The translations under genes were made by a program, and so were the position numbers. 64,000 nucleotides of DNA from a virus. Under the pieces are notes generated by a model, which had not been told where the DNA came from, did no database searches, and worked only from the letters and a program-made list of their open reading frames with translations. Shown in pieces: positions 1 to 7,645 of the stretch (position 1 is the stretch's first letter; every line of letters begins with the position of its first letter). The stretch covers positions 1 to 64,000 of the IMG/VR virus record IMGVR_UViG_3300044715_000768, one strand, 5' to 3'.

Positions 1-75
1 GTCTTCCACTCTGTCCCTTACGTCTTGTAAGAGTTCCTGAGCATCATTTGTGTTTACTTCAACCCGTACGCGCAT
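1..75 (-). CDS. Partial phage virion protein, N-terminal 25 residues
   Basis: An ATG at 75-73 opens a frame that stays open to the left edge of the window. It begins MRVRVEVNTNDAQELLQDVR. The start lies just after the stop of the head-tail connector gene, the tight spacing seen throughout this leftward operon. In HK97-like phages the gene after the connector is usually a head closure or tail completion protein (gp10-like), and the start of this chain would fit, but 25 residues are too few to assign a family. Position and coding potential are seen; the role is inference. Confidence 0.6.
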   Translation of the reverse strand, partial: MRVRVEVNTNDAQELLQDVRDRVED

Positions 76-76
76 C

Positions 77-964
77 TTACGCCACTCTTGAGCGTTTGTA
101 TTTCTTTACAGACATCAGTTCTCTGTCGGTAAATCCTGTTTCAAGTGGAGCGACATTTCTTGGCTCCAAATCTTTAATACCGACAACGTCGTCATGCATG
201 TTCTGCATTTCCCTAGTTGCTGCCCTGAGAATCAAAAGTTTGAATACTGGTATTGAATCCCCATCTAAACCTGCCTCATAAGTAATCGTTACAGTGTCAT
301 CAGCAACAATGTTGAAAATGTCTATTCCGTATCTTCTTACCGTGTAGTTGCTACCAATTGCCTCTGCAAATCCACCAGAAACATAGGCGGATAAAGCGCC
401 AGCCTCAACTACAACAACAAAGGTGTTTGCAGTAACCTCTGTAATTTTTTTATTTAGAACATTGTAACCAATAGGCGTAATTCCTGTAACTGTCACATAC
501 TGACCGACTGTAAATTTGTGATTAGCGGCAGTGAAAGTTATTTTTGTTCCAACCTTTGCCGCCGAGGTAACAGTTGCTTCTCTGCTTACCGCTTCACCTA
601 GGTATGTCGGCGTTGTCCACTGGTTCTGTATTTGAACACTCAACACACGAGCAACGGGAGAATTGCGTAGGTATATGGTTTCGGGAGGCATTGCGTAGTT
701 CATTGAAGATTGACTTGCGTTACCGTTAGCGGTGTAAAAAGAAGACTCAAGACTGCTTTGGTAAAAAAATGAAGACATCGGTATGGCGTTGTGGGTCGTA
801 GGGACTTTGTATTCCTCAACAAACTCAACTACCTCAATTGGTCTTCTTAGGTATGACTCCAGTTCACTCTGGAGGCCAGACAGCACAATTTCAGCAGCAT
901 CCTGCTGCCTAAGGGACAGAGATATATCCATGTATGTTACGAGGTCTCGTACTTCAACTAGCAT
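77..964 (-). CDS. Head-tail connector protein with inserted beta-rich domain
   Basis: A 295-residue protein. The N-terminal 60 residues (DLVTYMDISLS..., then a helix ending ELESYLRRPIEV) resemble gp6-like head-tail connectors of HK97-type phages, which sit under the portal ring. The C-terminal 80 residues (VTITYEAGLDGDSIPVFKLLILRAATREMQNMHDDV) match the helical end of that fold, including the common LKxxILxAATREM pattern. Between them, about residues 125-200 form a separate valine- and threonine-rich beta segment (FTVGQYVTVTG, GYNVLNKKITEV) that looks like a small Ig- or OB-like insertion, possibly exposed at the neck. A purine-rich stretch (GGGGGAAAC) precedes the ATG. The family call is by pattern recognition only. 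Confidence 0.65.
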   Translation of the reverse strand: MLVEVRDLVTYMDISLSLRQQDAAEIVLSGLQSELESYLRRPIEVVEFVEEYKVPTTHNAIPMSSFFYQSSLESSFYTANGNASQSSMNYAMPPETIYLRNSPVARVLSVQIQNQWTTPTYLGEAVSREATVTSAAKVGTKITFTAANHKFTVGQYVTVTGITPIGYNVLNKKITEVTANTFVVVVEAGALSAYVSGGFAEAIGSNYTVRRYGIDIFNIVADDTVTITYEAGLDGDSIPVFKLLILRAATREMQNMHDDVVGIKDLEPRNVAPLETGFTDRELMSVKKYKRSRVA

Positions 965-989
965 TGTTTCCCCCTTGGGGATTTATTAA

Positions 990-1187
990 CTATCTTCCAG
1001 GGCGGCCACGACGGAAAATGGCACGGCCACCTTCTCGTACGATGTCTCCAGGACGCTCGCCACCGACACCGCCTCTGCCGAATCGTCTACGACCAGCCTG
1101 GACAAGTGAACGGACAAAGCGGCGACCACGACCGGCGCGTTCTGCTCCGAGAGTTCTTCTTAAAAAACCAGTTTTTGGTACGTCCAT
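990..1187 (-). CDS. Small arginine/glycine-rich basic protein
   Basis: A 65-residue protein, strongly basic and rich in Arg and Gly (GRGRRFVRSLVQAGRRRFGR). A clear ribosome site (AAGGAGTTAAGC) sits just before the ATG, and the gene fills the gap between its neighbours in the same direction, so it is probably real. Its local base composition is much richer in G and C than the flanking genes because of the CGN and GGN codons. The charge suggests binding to DNA or RNA or to an acidic virion partner. No family recognised. Confidence 0.6.
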   Translation of the reverse strand: MDVPKTGFLRRTLGAERAGRGRRFVRSLVQAGRRRFGRGGVGGERPGDIVREGGRAIFRRGRPGR

Positions 1188-1231
1188 TGCTTAACTCCTT
1201 GAATTGGGTGCTCGGCAAATTGTACCATTAA

Positions 1232-1783
1232 TCACCTATCAGCGTTTGGTGGGCGCTCAATGGCGACCTGTATTTCTGTCGCTTTAGGGTCCGCTTCAAC
1301 TGGAACCCAAGCACGGGAATAGTTATGTTCAGAAATTTTACGGTGTTTAAGCAGTGAGCCATCAAGCATTAAATGGAATTCATCATGACGCATTTGCAAA
1401 ATTTCTTCAAAATCTTCTTTGCAGTACTTTTTTGACTTAACTAAGTTTCTAATAATGCTTGATACTGGTTTAGCCACAAGATTACCCCGAGAACGATTCA
1501 ACCTAAGGTGCATAAATTGAGCATCAAGACTGTCGCATTCAACATAAAGAACAGGACAGTTGTCCCCAACGGTGCTTTTTACGTGCTTGTTTTTTGTGGC
1601 AAGCAAAAGACGTTCGTTCCCGTCAATCACAATATTTGTGTCTTTCTGCACAACTATTGGCAGCATAAAACCCAAATCCATCAAAGACCTAGAGAGAGCA
1701 AGAAGGTCGGGCCGCAGTATGTAAGTTGCCTTAAATGGGGCTACTTGTAAGTCCGAAAATGGCACCATCTCAATATTGTTCAT
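1232..1783 (-). CDS. ParB-like nuclease-domain protein (IbrB-like)
   Basis: A 183-residue protein. Residues about 5-75 follow the ParB/sulfiredoxin-like N-terminal fold: VPFSDLQVAPFKATY, then a helix with RSLMDLGFMLPIVVQ, then IVIDGNERLLLATKN, the usual G-x-x-R phosphate-binding turn (here GNERL). The C-terminal half is helical with no clear family. An AGGAG ribosome site precedes the ATG, which overlaps the end of the PAPS-reductase-like gene upstream. A ParB-like gene directly after a PAPS-reductase-like gene is the IbrB/IbrA arrangement known from enterobacteria and from many phages. The biochemical role of such pairs is not settled. Confidence 0.75.
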   Translation of the reverse strand: MNNIEMVPFSDLQVAPFKATYILRPDLLALSRSLMDLGFMLPIVVQKDTNIVIDGNERLLLATKNKHVKSTVGDNCPVLYVECDSLDAQFMHLRLNRSRGNLVAKPVSSIIRNLVKSKKYCKEDFEEILQMRHDEFHLMLDGSLLKHRKISEHNYSRAWVPVEADPKATEIQVAIERPPNADR

Positions 1784-2912
1784 TATTTAACTCCTGCTCT
1801 GCTGCTTTCGCCCTAAGTGTATGCGCTTTTGTTTTTGGTCCCACTGGTGCTGCTGCAGAAACAGTTATTTCATTGAGAATTAAGTTTCTGATAAGCCAGT
1901 TAATCGGGTAGGAGTAAGGGTCCTTGATATGTTTTTTTCTAAAATCTGCCGTGTATGCACGAGCGCGTCGCTTGTCAATCTCATCAAGCATGTTTTCATT
2001 GATGCAGCGTTTTGCACCTTCAAAACCGTCAACAGCGTAACTCTGAATAAACTTCTCAATATCAAAATCGGGCCACCAACGCCTCTGTGCGTCAATATTG
2101 GGCCATATTTGCCAAAGGGTGTCGTAGAAGCCTGGCTCCGTCATAACGAGGTCACCGATGCGCCTGATAGCCACTGCGTGCAAAGGAACGCCAACCCTGG
2201 TGTTTGAGCCAGTCATGGCGGCGAGGTCGTAGTACTCACAGTATTCGGCATTATGTTCTTCTGATATGAATTTTAGAACATCATCCATTTGCCAGTCATA
2301 AATAACTTTAGCAAACTTTAGTGGTATTGATTTTTTCATTTTGTAGGGAGAAACTATGTAGTTTTCGTGCACCTTCTGGACAAGGGACCTGTATCTAACC
2401 ATTGATTCGTTTGCTCGTACGCCAGTAATAAACGCAATGCTCCCGGTCTTGCCCTGCATTGTGTAGTAATCAATGCCTTCTGGCATAACTTCGTCGCCAG
2501 GAAGACCGAAGTGTCCGGCGTGAATTGCCCATTCGGGCATTTCCCTAACAAGACGACCTTCTCGTTTTCTGAACGAATCCCAAGAAAGAATGTTTTCTCT
2601 GACCCCAAGAACCCATACTTCTTGTGGATACGGAAGGCAATACCACTCCATGTCAACCCAGTCGTACTGTCTGACTTTGTTTACATAGTCATGGACAAGG
2701 GGGCTGACCATCTCTTGGTCTCTAAAAATTACTTTGACTGGACCCAGTCCTCGTTCTTCATGGATTTCTTTTGCAAGATACAAAACAGCAGTTGAGTCTT
2801 TTCCGCCGGAAAACTGTACGCATACGGTGTCAAAATTGTCATAGACGTGACGAATCCGCTGACGAGCGGCGTCAACACATGATATGTCTAGGAACATCCT
2901 CTGCTTGGTCAT
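1770..2912 (-). CDS. PAPS reductase-like ATP-pyrophosphatase (IbrA-like)
   Basis: A 380-residue protein of the adenine nucleotide alpha-hydrolase superfamily (PAPS reductase/DndC-like). The nucleotide-binding PP-loop is at residues 35-40 (SGGKDS), preceded by VCVQF, followed by a helix and by VIFRDQEMVSPLVHDY. The motif FITGVRANESMVR and the segment PLKFAKVIYDWQMDDVLKFI are typical of the family. The C-terminal 150 residues are consistent with a DUF3440-like extension. No paired redox cysteine motif of a true PAPS reductase is evident, so sulfate assimilation is unlikely. It is the likely partner of the ParB-like product downstream; genes overlap by 14 bases. Confidence 0.8.
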   Translation of the reverse strand: MTKQRMFLDISCVDAARQRIRHVYDNFDTVCVQFSGGKDSTAVLYLAKEIHEERGLGPVKVIFRDQEMVSPLVHDYVNKVRQYDWVDMEWYCLPYPQEVWVLGVRENILSWDSFRKREGRLVREMPEWAIHAGHFGLPGDEVMPEGIDYYTMQGKTGSIAFITGVRANESMVRYRSLVQKVHENYIVSPYKMKKSIPLKFAKVIYDWQMDDVLKFISEEHNAEYCEYYDLAAMTGSNTRVGVPLHAVAIRRIGDLVMTEPGFYDTLWQIWPNIDAQRRWWPDFDIEKFIQSYAVDGFEGAKRCINENMLDEIDKRRARAYTADFRKKHIKDPYSYPINWLIRNLILNEITVSAAAPVGPKTKAHTLRAKAAEQELNNEQY

Positions 2913-3067
2913 TAGTATTTCGCAATCTGCGACAACCGTGAAACTTCTGCCCGCAATTCTTCTACTTGACGAAGTAGGGAATCTCGTTGTTCCATAACGT
3001 CTTGAAGCGTAACGCCAATGACAGTATGTGCTTCATCAATTCGGCTCTTGTATTCATCCGTGCTCAC
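2912..3067 (-). CDS. Small coiled-coil protein
   Basis: A 51-residue frame from GTG at 3067-3065 to TAA at 2914-2912: begins STDEYKSRIDEAHTVIGV and ends VSRLSQIAKY. The heptad-like run EQRDSLLRQVEELRAEVSRL predicts a coiled coil. It exactly fills the gap between two co-directional genes, starts one base from the stop of the ParB-like gene and overlaps the ATG of the PAPS-reductase-like gene (TAATG), so translational coupling is likely. Function unknown. Confidence 0.6.
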   Translation of the reverse strand: MSTDEYKSRIDEAHTVIGVTLQDVMEQRDSLLRQVEELRAEVSRLSQIAKY

Positions 3068-3068
3068 C

Positions 3069-3860
3069 TCAAACCTCCGTGTGCATGTCAATAAAATCCA
3101 TTAACTTTTCTGCTGTTGTTGTTCCCGAAATACCCGGGTCATTGCGTAGATACCTAACAAAGTCATACCATCTACGCTGTTGGTCTGGGTTGTCAAAAAC
3201 AATCGTGTACTGAACCACTGCCTGAGGAGAAGAACCAGGAGAAACAAGAGTGCTACCACTGACAGCAACCTTGTTGTGGTCTACATCATTGCCAGCAACA
3301 ATTCGCCTAACGCCATCTTCGGATTCTTCAATATTTATATTGATTGGCGTACTGGGAGGAGCGATGGGTGCTGGGTTCTGCATTACAGGAGTAAAGTATG
3401 CATCAGCAATAGGGGAAATAATTTCTGATGCAATTTGAGTTTCCTCCATCGCCGCCACCTCAAACTCATCCCAACCAAGCCCCTCAAATAGTTCTGGGTA
3501 TTCTTCGTACAGGTCAATCACAATGTCGTTGAGAAGAGAAGGGTCTGTATGCCCTAATTCCATTGTTCTGTTGTCTGCTAGTGCAAACGCAATTGCTTCG
3601 TCGTTTTCAACCTCCATTTTAACAACGGCAATTTTGCTCCAACCAAGACGTCTCGCTGCTTCCAACTGATGGTTTCCCGCAATCACGGTAAATGTTCCGT
3701 TGTCGTTAGGTCGCGCCACTATTGGCTTCATCTGCCCAAACTCTTCGTAGGAAGCCATGATTGCTTCAATGTTTCCCTTACGAGGATTCTTCTCCAAAGG
3801 GACAAGTGAATCTATATCAACAGCAAGTGATTTCAAATCTTCAGAAATGTCGTTTTTCAT
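3069..3860 (-). CDS. ParB/Spo0J-like nuclease-domain protein
   Basis: A 263-residue protein. The first 110 residues are a good ParB N-terminal domain: LVPLEKNPRKGNIEAI, EFGQMKPIVARP, TVIAGNHQLEAARRLGW, and ALADNRTMELG. No helix-turn-helix typical of chromosomal ParB follows. The C-terminal part has a proline-rich linker (about residues 155-185) and a compact tail ending VVQYTIVFDNPDQQRRWYDFVRYLRN, a segment like the C-terminus of phage ParB-like methyltransferase partners. With no ParA nearby, partitioning is unlikely. It is the second ParB-fold protein in this operon. Confidence 0.75.
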   Translation of the reverse strand: MKNDISEDLKSLAVDIDSLVPLEKNPRKGNIEAIMASYEEFGQMKPIVARPNDNGTFTVIAGNHQLEAARRLGWSKIAVVKMEVENDEAIAFALADNRTMELGHTDPSLLNDIVIDLYEEYPELFEGLGWDEFEVAAMEETQIASEIISPIADAYFTPVMQNPAPIAPPSTPININIEESEDGVRRIVAGNDVDHNKVAVSGSTLVSPGSSPQAVVQYTIVFDNPDQQRRWYDFVRYLRNDPGISGTTTAEKLMDFIDMHTEV

Positions 3861-4204
3861 TGTCCTACCTGAACTCTCACGTTAGCATTTAGTGTTCGCA
3901 TGGCATCAATGGAAGTGCGAAGAGAAAGAAGTTTCTCACGCTTGGACTTCAGTAGAGCCTCAGCAATTTTGTAATCAAAGTTTTCGTCAGCAAGTTTGTA
4001 ATCTGCCCATGCTTCGCGTTCTTTGATGGAACCTTTTGCCGAAAGATATTCTTTAGCCCAATTGGCTTTGTAGAGGGATTCCTTTTTTGCAGAATCTTCT
4101 GCAAGCGATTCAAATGCTTCTGTTTCTTGTTCCAGCATCTCAAGGAGTCGCATCAACTCGTGTTCAATATCTATCTGACTAATAGGGTTATTTCGCGAAA
4201 TCAT
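3857..4204 (-). CDS. Hypothetical coiled-coil protein
   Basis: A 115-residue, mostly helical, charged protein (MLEQETEAFESLAEDSAKKES; KIAEALLKSKREKLLSLRTSIDAMR). Long helices interrupted by one tryptophan-containing turn suggest a helical bundle or coiled coil. Its end overlaps the next gene start by four bases (ATGA), and its own start overlaps the RuvC-like gene. In several phages a small helical protein sits between nuclease and ParB-like genes, but no family is recognised here. Confidence 0.55.
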   Translation of the reverse strand: MISRNNPISQIDIEHELMRLLEMLEQETEAFESLAEDSAKKESLYKANWAKEYLSAKGSIKEREAWADYKLADENFDYKIAEALLKSKREKLLSLRTSIDAMRTLNANVRVQVGQ

Positions 4205-4727
4205 TTTTCTCCATTAAGTTTTGCATCGGTGACCAATCTATCTTTTCAAAAGCGGAAAGTTGTTCTTTAGTCCATTGATATGCGGATAATCCTACTTTAG
4301 TCAAAGCCATCTGCTCAAGCACCCATGCATCGCATTCGTCGTTGCCGGAAGCGCCACTAAATATAATTCCAGTCTTTGCCGAGATAGCAGATATGACTTC
4401 TCCTTTTGATGCGTTTCCCCGTCCAGTTGCAAACTTTGCACGACACGTGGGTGGCACTTCAATAATTGGGATATTGCATTCAAACAATGTCATCCGAACA
4501 CATCCACCCAGTTCTCCGATACTGAAAGCCTGTCCACTACGAGAGGCAAAAGAGTATCCCTCAATCACCACGCAGGAAATTTCGTTTTCCAAGCACTGAT
4601 GCAAAACTTCCTTCGTAACGTCAGACAAACGCTCCGCACCTCGTGTCTTGGGGCGAACAACGCTAGTTACGCCATTGATGGATATTCCTGTTGAGGTGAG
4701 CGATAGGTCAAGACCCATCAGTCTCAT
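4188..4727 (-). CDS. RuvC-like Holliday junction resolvase
   Basis: About 179 residues from the ATG at 4727-4725, which overlaps the HNH stop (ATGA); a TTG three codons upstream is possible. The RNase H-like fold is visible: GLDLSLTSTG with the first catalytic Asp, CVVIEGYSFASRSGQA with the catalytic Glu, VPPTCRAKFATGRGNASKGEV, and the C-terminal NDECDAWVLEQMAL supplying the last acidic pair. This is the arrangement of phage and poxvirus-type RuvC resolvases, which cut branched DNA before packaging. It lies in a cassette with annealing, exonuclease and HNH genes and shares the operon with terL. Confidence 0.85.
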   Translation of the reverse strand: MRLMGLDLSLTSTGISINGVTSVVRPKTRGAERLSDVTKEVLHQCLENEISCVVIEGYSFASRSGQAFSIGELGGCVRMTLFECNIPIIEVPPTCRAKFATGRGNASKGEVISAISAKTGIIFSGASGNDECDAWVLEQMALTKVGLSAYQWTKEQLSAFEKIDWSPMQNLMEKNDFAK

Positions 4728-5026
4728 TTCTCCCAACCCCTTTTAGCCAGACCAAGGTCAAAGGCTAGTTGTGGATAGTTTCCTATACGGGTGTGGCACG
4801 GTCGGCACACTGCCATCAGGTTGTCTTCATCAAGGATGGAGCCACCCTGTGAGCGACGCACTATTTCGTGGATGTCCTGCGAAGAACGGCGTACATATGT
4901 TGCGAGTTCGTCATATTCGGCAAATATTGGGCATGCTTCACATAGGGGTTTTTCGTTGAGAAGTTTCTCCACAAGTGGCCTACGGAGCCTGTATTCCGCT
5001 TCTTTTTTCTTGGACCTATGACGCAC
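4724..5026 (-). CDS. HNH endonuclease
   Basis: A 100-residue protein starting at GTG. It carries a zinc-type HNH motif: PLCEACPIF (Cys pair), SQDIHEIVRRSQGG with the catalytic His, DNLMAVCRPCHTRIGN with the second Cys pair and final His. Small HNH proteins in tailed phages often assist the terminase in DNA cleavage at packaging; presence in the terL operon fits this, though terL is six genes away. It could also be a free-standing homing or nicking enzyme. The domain is certain, the job is inference. Confidence 0.85.
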   Translation of the reverse strand: MRHRSKKKEAEYRLRRPLVEKLLNEKPLCEACPIFAEYDELATYVRRSSQDIHEIVRRSQGGSILDEDNLMAVCRPCHTRIGNYPQLAFDLGLAKRGWEK

Positions 5027-5070
5027 GAACAGAGTCTAGTTTATTTCTGACCACCGTACGAGACGAGGAA

Positions 5071-5577
5071 CTATAAATTTCCCTCATTGACGTCATCAAA
5101 CTCCCAACTGCCATTTACTGCAGCCCATAAAGCCCTGTCAATTGATGTTTCTTCAAGGTCATATTCACGTAATAGATTTTTATGCTTGATAATTGCGTTC
5201 TCAAGAAATGAAGCCCTATCCCAACCGTCGGAAGAAACCGCTTCACCAGTTTCAATCATTGTCATGACTTCATCAAGACGACGATTGACATAAAACTTGA
5301 ATCTGTCAATTTTTTTTATTCTGTGTTGATATTCGCGAGCCGCTTCAGTAGCGAGTCGTTCACCACTTCTGCCCATTGATAAATACCTCTCAGCATCAGC
5401 ATCGGCATCATCTTTAATGCCGTCAATCTGAATGTCAAGGTTTTCAATCAAAAGAAGCAGACCTTCTTTCCATCTTTCCCAGTTTTCAGGCTGGAGAAGT
5501 AATTGCTTCTGAACCGAGGAAAGTTTATTTTTAACATCCTCGGATACAAGTCGTGCGAATACGTCGTCGTTAATCAT
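5071..5577 (-). CDS. Hypothetical helical protein
   Basis: About 168 residues from ATG 5577-5575 (begins MINDDVFARLVSEDVKN), which overlaps the stop of the nuclease gene as TAATG; in-frame starts upstream at 5586 and 5622 would overlap more. Helical and charged throughout, with WERWKEGLLLLIENLDIQID and a repeated arginine/lysine-rich segment HRIKKIDRFKFYVNRRLDEV. Position directly after a RecB-like nuclease suggests a recombination or replication accessory role. No family recognised. Confidence 0.55.
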   Translation of the reverse strand: MINDDVFARLVSEDVKNKLSSVQKQLLLQPENWERWKEGLLLLIENLDIQIDGIKDDADADAERYLSMGRSGERLATEAAREYQHRIKKIDRFKFYVNRRLDEVMTMIETGEAVSSDGWDRASFLENAIIKHKNLLREYDLEETSIDRALWAAVNGSWEFDDVNEGNL

Positions 5578-6344
5578 TACCGCCATGCAGGGCATACCTT
5601 TTTGAATGAGCACCAATTGCAAAGGATTGACTTGTTCGGTTCAAACTCACCAGTCTCACACTTTACGTCTATTTTCTTTTTTGTTTCAATAACAGTTGAT
5701 TCAACTTTGTCAAGGTCCTGCTGAGTTACTGCTTGACTAAACTGAACACCATCTTTTAGGTAAAGAAGTTCAACCTTCGTTGCTTTGCCGACACCAGTTG
5801 ATTCAAGCAGGTGAGAATAAATCAGTAGTTGAAAAAACTTGTCGCTAATCCAGTTTTTCTTTGGAGTTTTTCCAGTTTTGTAATCCGAGATAGTAAATCC
5901 TGTCTCGTTTTTATCAAACCTGTCAATGAATCCTTTGATGCGAACTCCGCCGATTTCACCGTTTAGTTCGTGCTCAAGCCCCATTGGGGACAGAAGTGTT
6001 GGTTCTTCTATCTTCCATAGATTTTGGATACACCACCATGACTTCCATCTGAACATTCGCAGTGCTTCGTCTCCACGAACCCAAGGCTTGACCCTGTCGC
6101 TCCAGCCGTTTTCCCAAAGTTGGGCTGCTAAGAGTTTCGCTTCGTCCTCAGTCCTATAAGTGCTTTCAACATGATAGAGAGCCTCAAGAACATCATGAAC
6201 AAAGTTACCCATTAGGGTTGCCTCTGTAGGGTCTTCTTGCATCAAGTCAATTTTTGAGTACTTGAATTTGAGTGGACACTGTTCAAATGTCCCCATGGAA
6301 GAAGGAGAAAGATGAGGTGGAGGATTAAACGTTGTCAATGTCTT
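5577..6344 (-). CDS. PD-(D/E)XK nuclease with Fe-S cysteines (Cas4/RecB-like)
   Basis: About 255 residues from GTG 6344-6342; a TTG at 6374 is also open, and the conserved LSPSSMGTFEQCPLKFKY start of the domain rules out the later ATG. Visible: N-terminal Cys in FEQCPLKF, the His of MGNFVHDVLEALYH, GFIDRFDKNETGFTISDYKTGK with the catalytic Asp and the D-x-K, the QLLIYSHLL helix, and the C-terminal CNWCSFKKVCPAW completing a four-cysteine Fe-S cluster. This is the RecB/Cas4 exonuclease family (PDDEXK_1). It overlaps the Rad52-like gene, so the two likely form an exonuclease-annealase recombination pair. Confidence 0.85.
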   Translation of the reverse strand, partial: KTLTTFNPPPHLSPSSMGTFEQCPLKFKYSKIDLMQEDPTEATLMGNFVHDVLEALYHVESTYRTEDEAKLLAAQLWENGWSDRVKPWVRGDEALRMFRWKSWWCIQNLWKIEEPTLLSPMGLEHELNGEIGGVRIKGFIDRFDKNETGFTISDYKTGKTPKKNWISDKFFQLLIYSHLLESTGVGKATKVELLYLKDGVQFSQAVTQQDLDKVESTVIETKKKIDVKCETGEFEPNKSILCNWCSFKKVCPAWR

Positions 6345-7104
6345 CACGCGCCGTTGCGTCAAATGAGAGAACAAGACAATGCTCCAAGAGGGCAGTTAAG
6401 TCCTCCTGAGTGGCAGTTGCCTTTGTCGGCTTGGGGCGACCGTTTGAGTACTTTTCCCAAAATGCACCAAGTCGTGTTTTGTGTTCTGGAGACAAGGACT
6501 TTGAAAGACTCACAAAATTTATCCACAGTTCTTCAATAACTGGGTCAATAGTGGGCTCGGGAATTGCATCAACTGCCTCCATTGCTTCTTCGGTGCGAGC
6601 AAGATAAAGACCCACACCAAGTGCCTGAGCGGCTTTTTTAAGTGCATCAGAAACCGCACCCTTGAATTCGTCACCCAAGTCAACAATGTCGCCGTTTTTT
6701 GTGCGCTTAATCTTTTGACCACCAAAACCATCTTTGGTAACGCTAGTGAACCTGTCGGTTCCGTAAACATTCAAACGAACATGAGCAACAATAAATTCTG
6801 GGTCAAGAGCATCTCGTTCGCACTTGATGATTTCGTATGACCAACCGTCAAATCCAAGAACCTTATTGAGTCGTGAGATTACTTCGCTCACTGGAATGTA
6901 GGTAAGAGAAGTTCCGCCTTTTTTGAGTTGGCGTTCAACTTCTTTCGGGAATGCTTCATTCAGGGATACTTGAATACTGTTTCTCTCAGCAACTGCTTTT
7001 AAGCGCATTTCCTCTTGGCGACGTGTCCACATCTCTTCATTGTTCATGTTTTCTACAACCTCAGTCTCTTCTGTTGAGTCAATTTTTTTAGTAGCCATTG
7101 TCAT
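6325..7104 (-). CDS. Rad52/Rad22-like single-strand annealing protein
   Basis: A 259-residue protein. Residues about 50-180 show the Rad52 family core: EVERQLKKGGTSLTYIPVSEV, a GFDGWSYEI strand, FIVAHVRLNVYG, and the diagnostic DEFKGAVSDALKKAAQALGVG helix with GLYLAR. The N-terminus is charged and helical; the C-terminus (SLSPEHKTRLGAFWEKY) is a separate small helical domain. It anneals complementary single strands during phage recombination. It is coupled upstream by ATGA and overlaps the PD-(D/E)XK nuclease downstream. The phage has no RecA-like gene in this window. Confidence 0.85.
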   Translation of the reverse strand: MTMATKKIDSTEETEVVENMNNEEMWTRRQEEMRLKAVAERNSIQVSLNEAFPKEVERQLKKGGTSLTYIPVSEVISRLNKVLGFDGWSYEIIKCERDALDPEFIVAHVRLNVYGTDRFTSVTKDGFGGQKIKRTKNGDIVDLGDEFKGAVSDALKKAAQALGVGLYLARTEEAMEAVDAIPEPTIDPVIEELWINFVSLSKSLSPEHKTRLGAFWEKYSNGRPKPTKATATQEDLTALLEHCLVLSFDATAREDIDNV

Positions 7105-7598
7105 TTTTCACCTTTTGTATAGATAGCGATATTTGTTTTTGGTTCACCAACTTCGCAGTACTGGTCTGCGTTGATGCCCAAGTCGTTTAGTGCCCCAACC
7201 CGCCAATATGAAGGCTGGACATAATCAAGTATCTTATTGACAATTTCTTCAGTTGACAACGTAACTTCGCCAGTATCCATATCAACGGAAGACTGCTGAA
7301 GGCGTTCAAAAACTTGCATCATGAGACCCTTACTGTCCCATGACTTACGGGCAGAACCAACCTTGCATTTGATTTCAGCACCGGTGCTGAGGGTCAATTC
7401 CGTCTTCTTTTCAGATTGCATTTTTTCAACCATCTTGGCTGCAAACGAATCGTAAATTAAGGCAATGTCTTTCTTTACATGGTTAAGCATTACAAGATGT
7501 TCAGACCAAACATCAAGGTCTGCCTCGCTGACGTCTTCGCTATTAAGGAACTTGTCAAGGGTCATAAGCATGATTCGTAAATCTGCTGGAGTTATCAT
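7101..7598 (-). CDS. Hypothetical protein in recombination operon
   Basis: A 165-residue protein with a good ribosome site (GGAGAG) before ATG 7598. The first 70 residues are helical (LDVWSEHLVMLNHVKKDIALIYDSFAAKMVEKM) followed by a short beta region (TELTLSTGAEIKCKVGSARKSWD) and a region with YVQPSYWRVGALNDLGI near the C-terminus. It is coupled to the Rad52-like gene by ATGA. It may be an accessory of the annealing system (Gam-like or a loader), but no motif proves that. Confidence 0.6.
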   Translation of the reverse strand: MITPADLRIMLMTLDKFLNSEDVSEADLDVWSEHLVMLNHVKKDIALIYDSFAAKMVEKMQSEKKTELTLSTGAEIKCKVGSARKSWDSKGLMMQVFERLQQSSVDMDTGEVTLSTEEIVNKILDYVQPSYWRVGALNDLGINADQYCEVGEPKTNIAIYTKGEK

Positions 7599-7610
7599 TT
7601 TCTCTCCGTC

Positions 7611-7645
7611 TAGTAGTAAGTACCTGGGGTTAGTAGTAGGTACCT
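7611..7645. repeat. Two direct repeats of 15 bases, 20-base period
   Basis: TAGTAGTAAGTACCT at 7611-7625 and TAGTAGTAGGTACCT at 7631-7645 differ at one base. They span the last codons and stop of terL and the short gap before the next gene. The placement in front of a ribosome site could mark a small regulatory or processing element; it could also be a replication slippage remnant. Confidence 0.6.
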
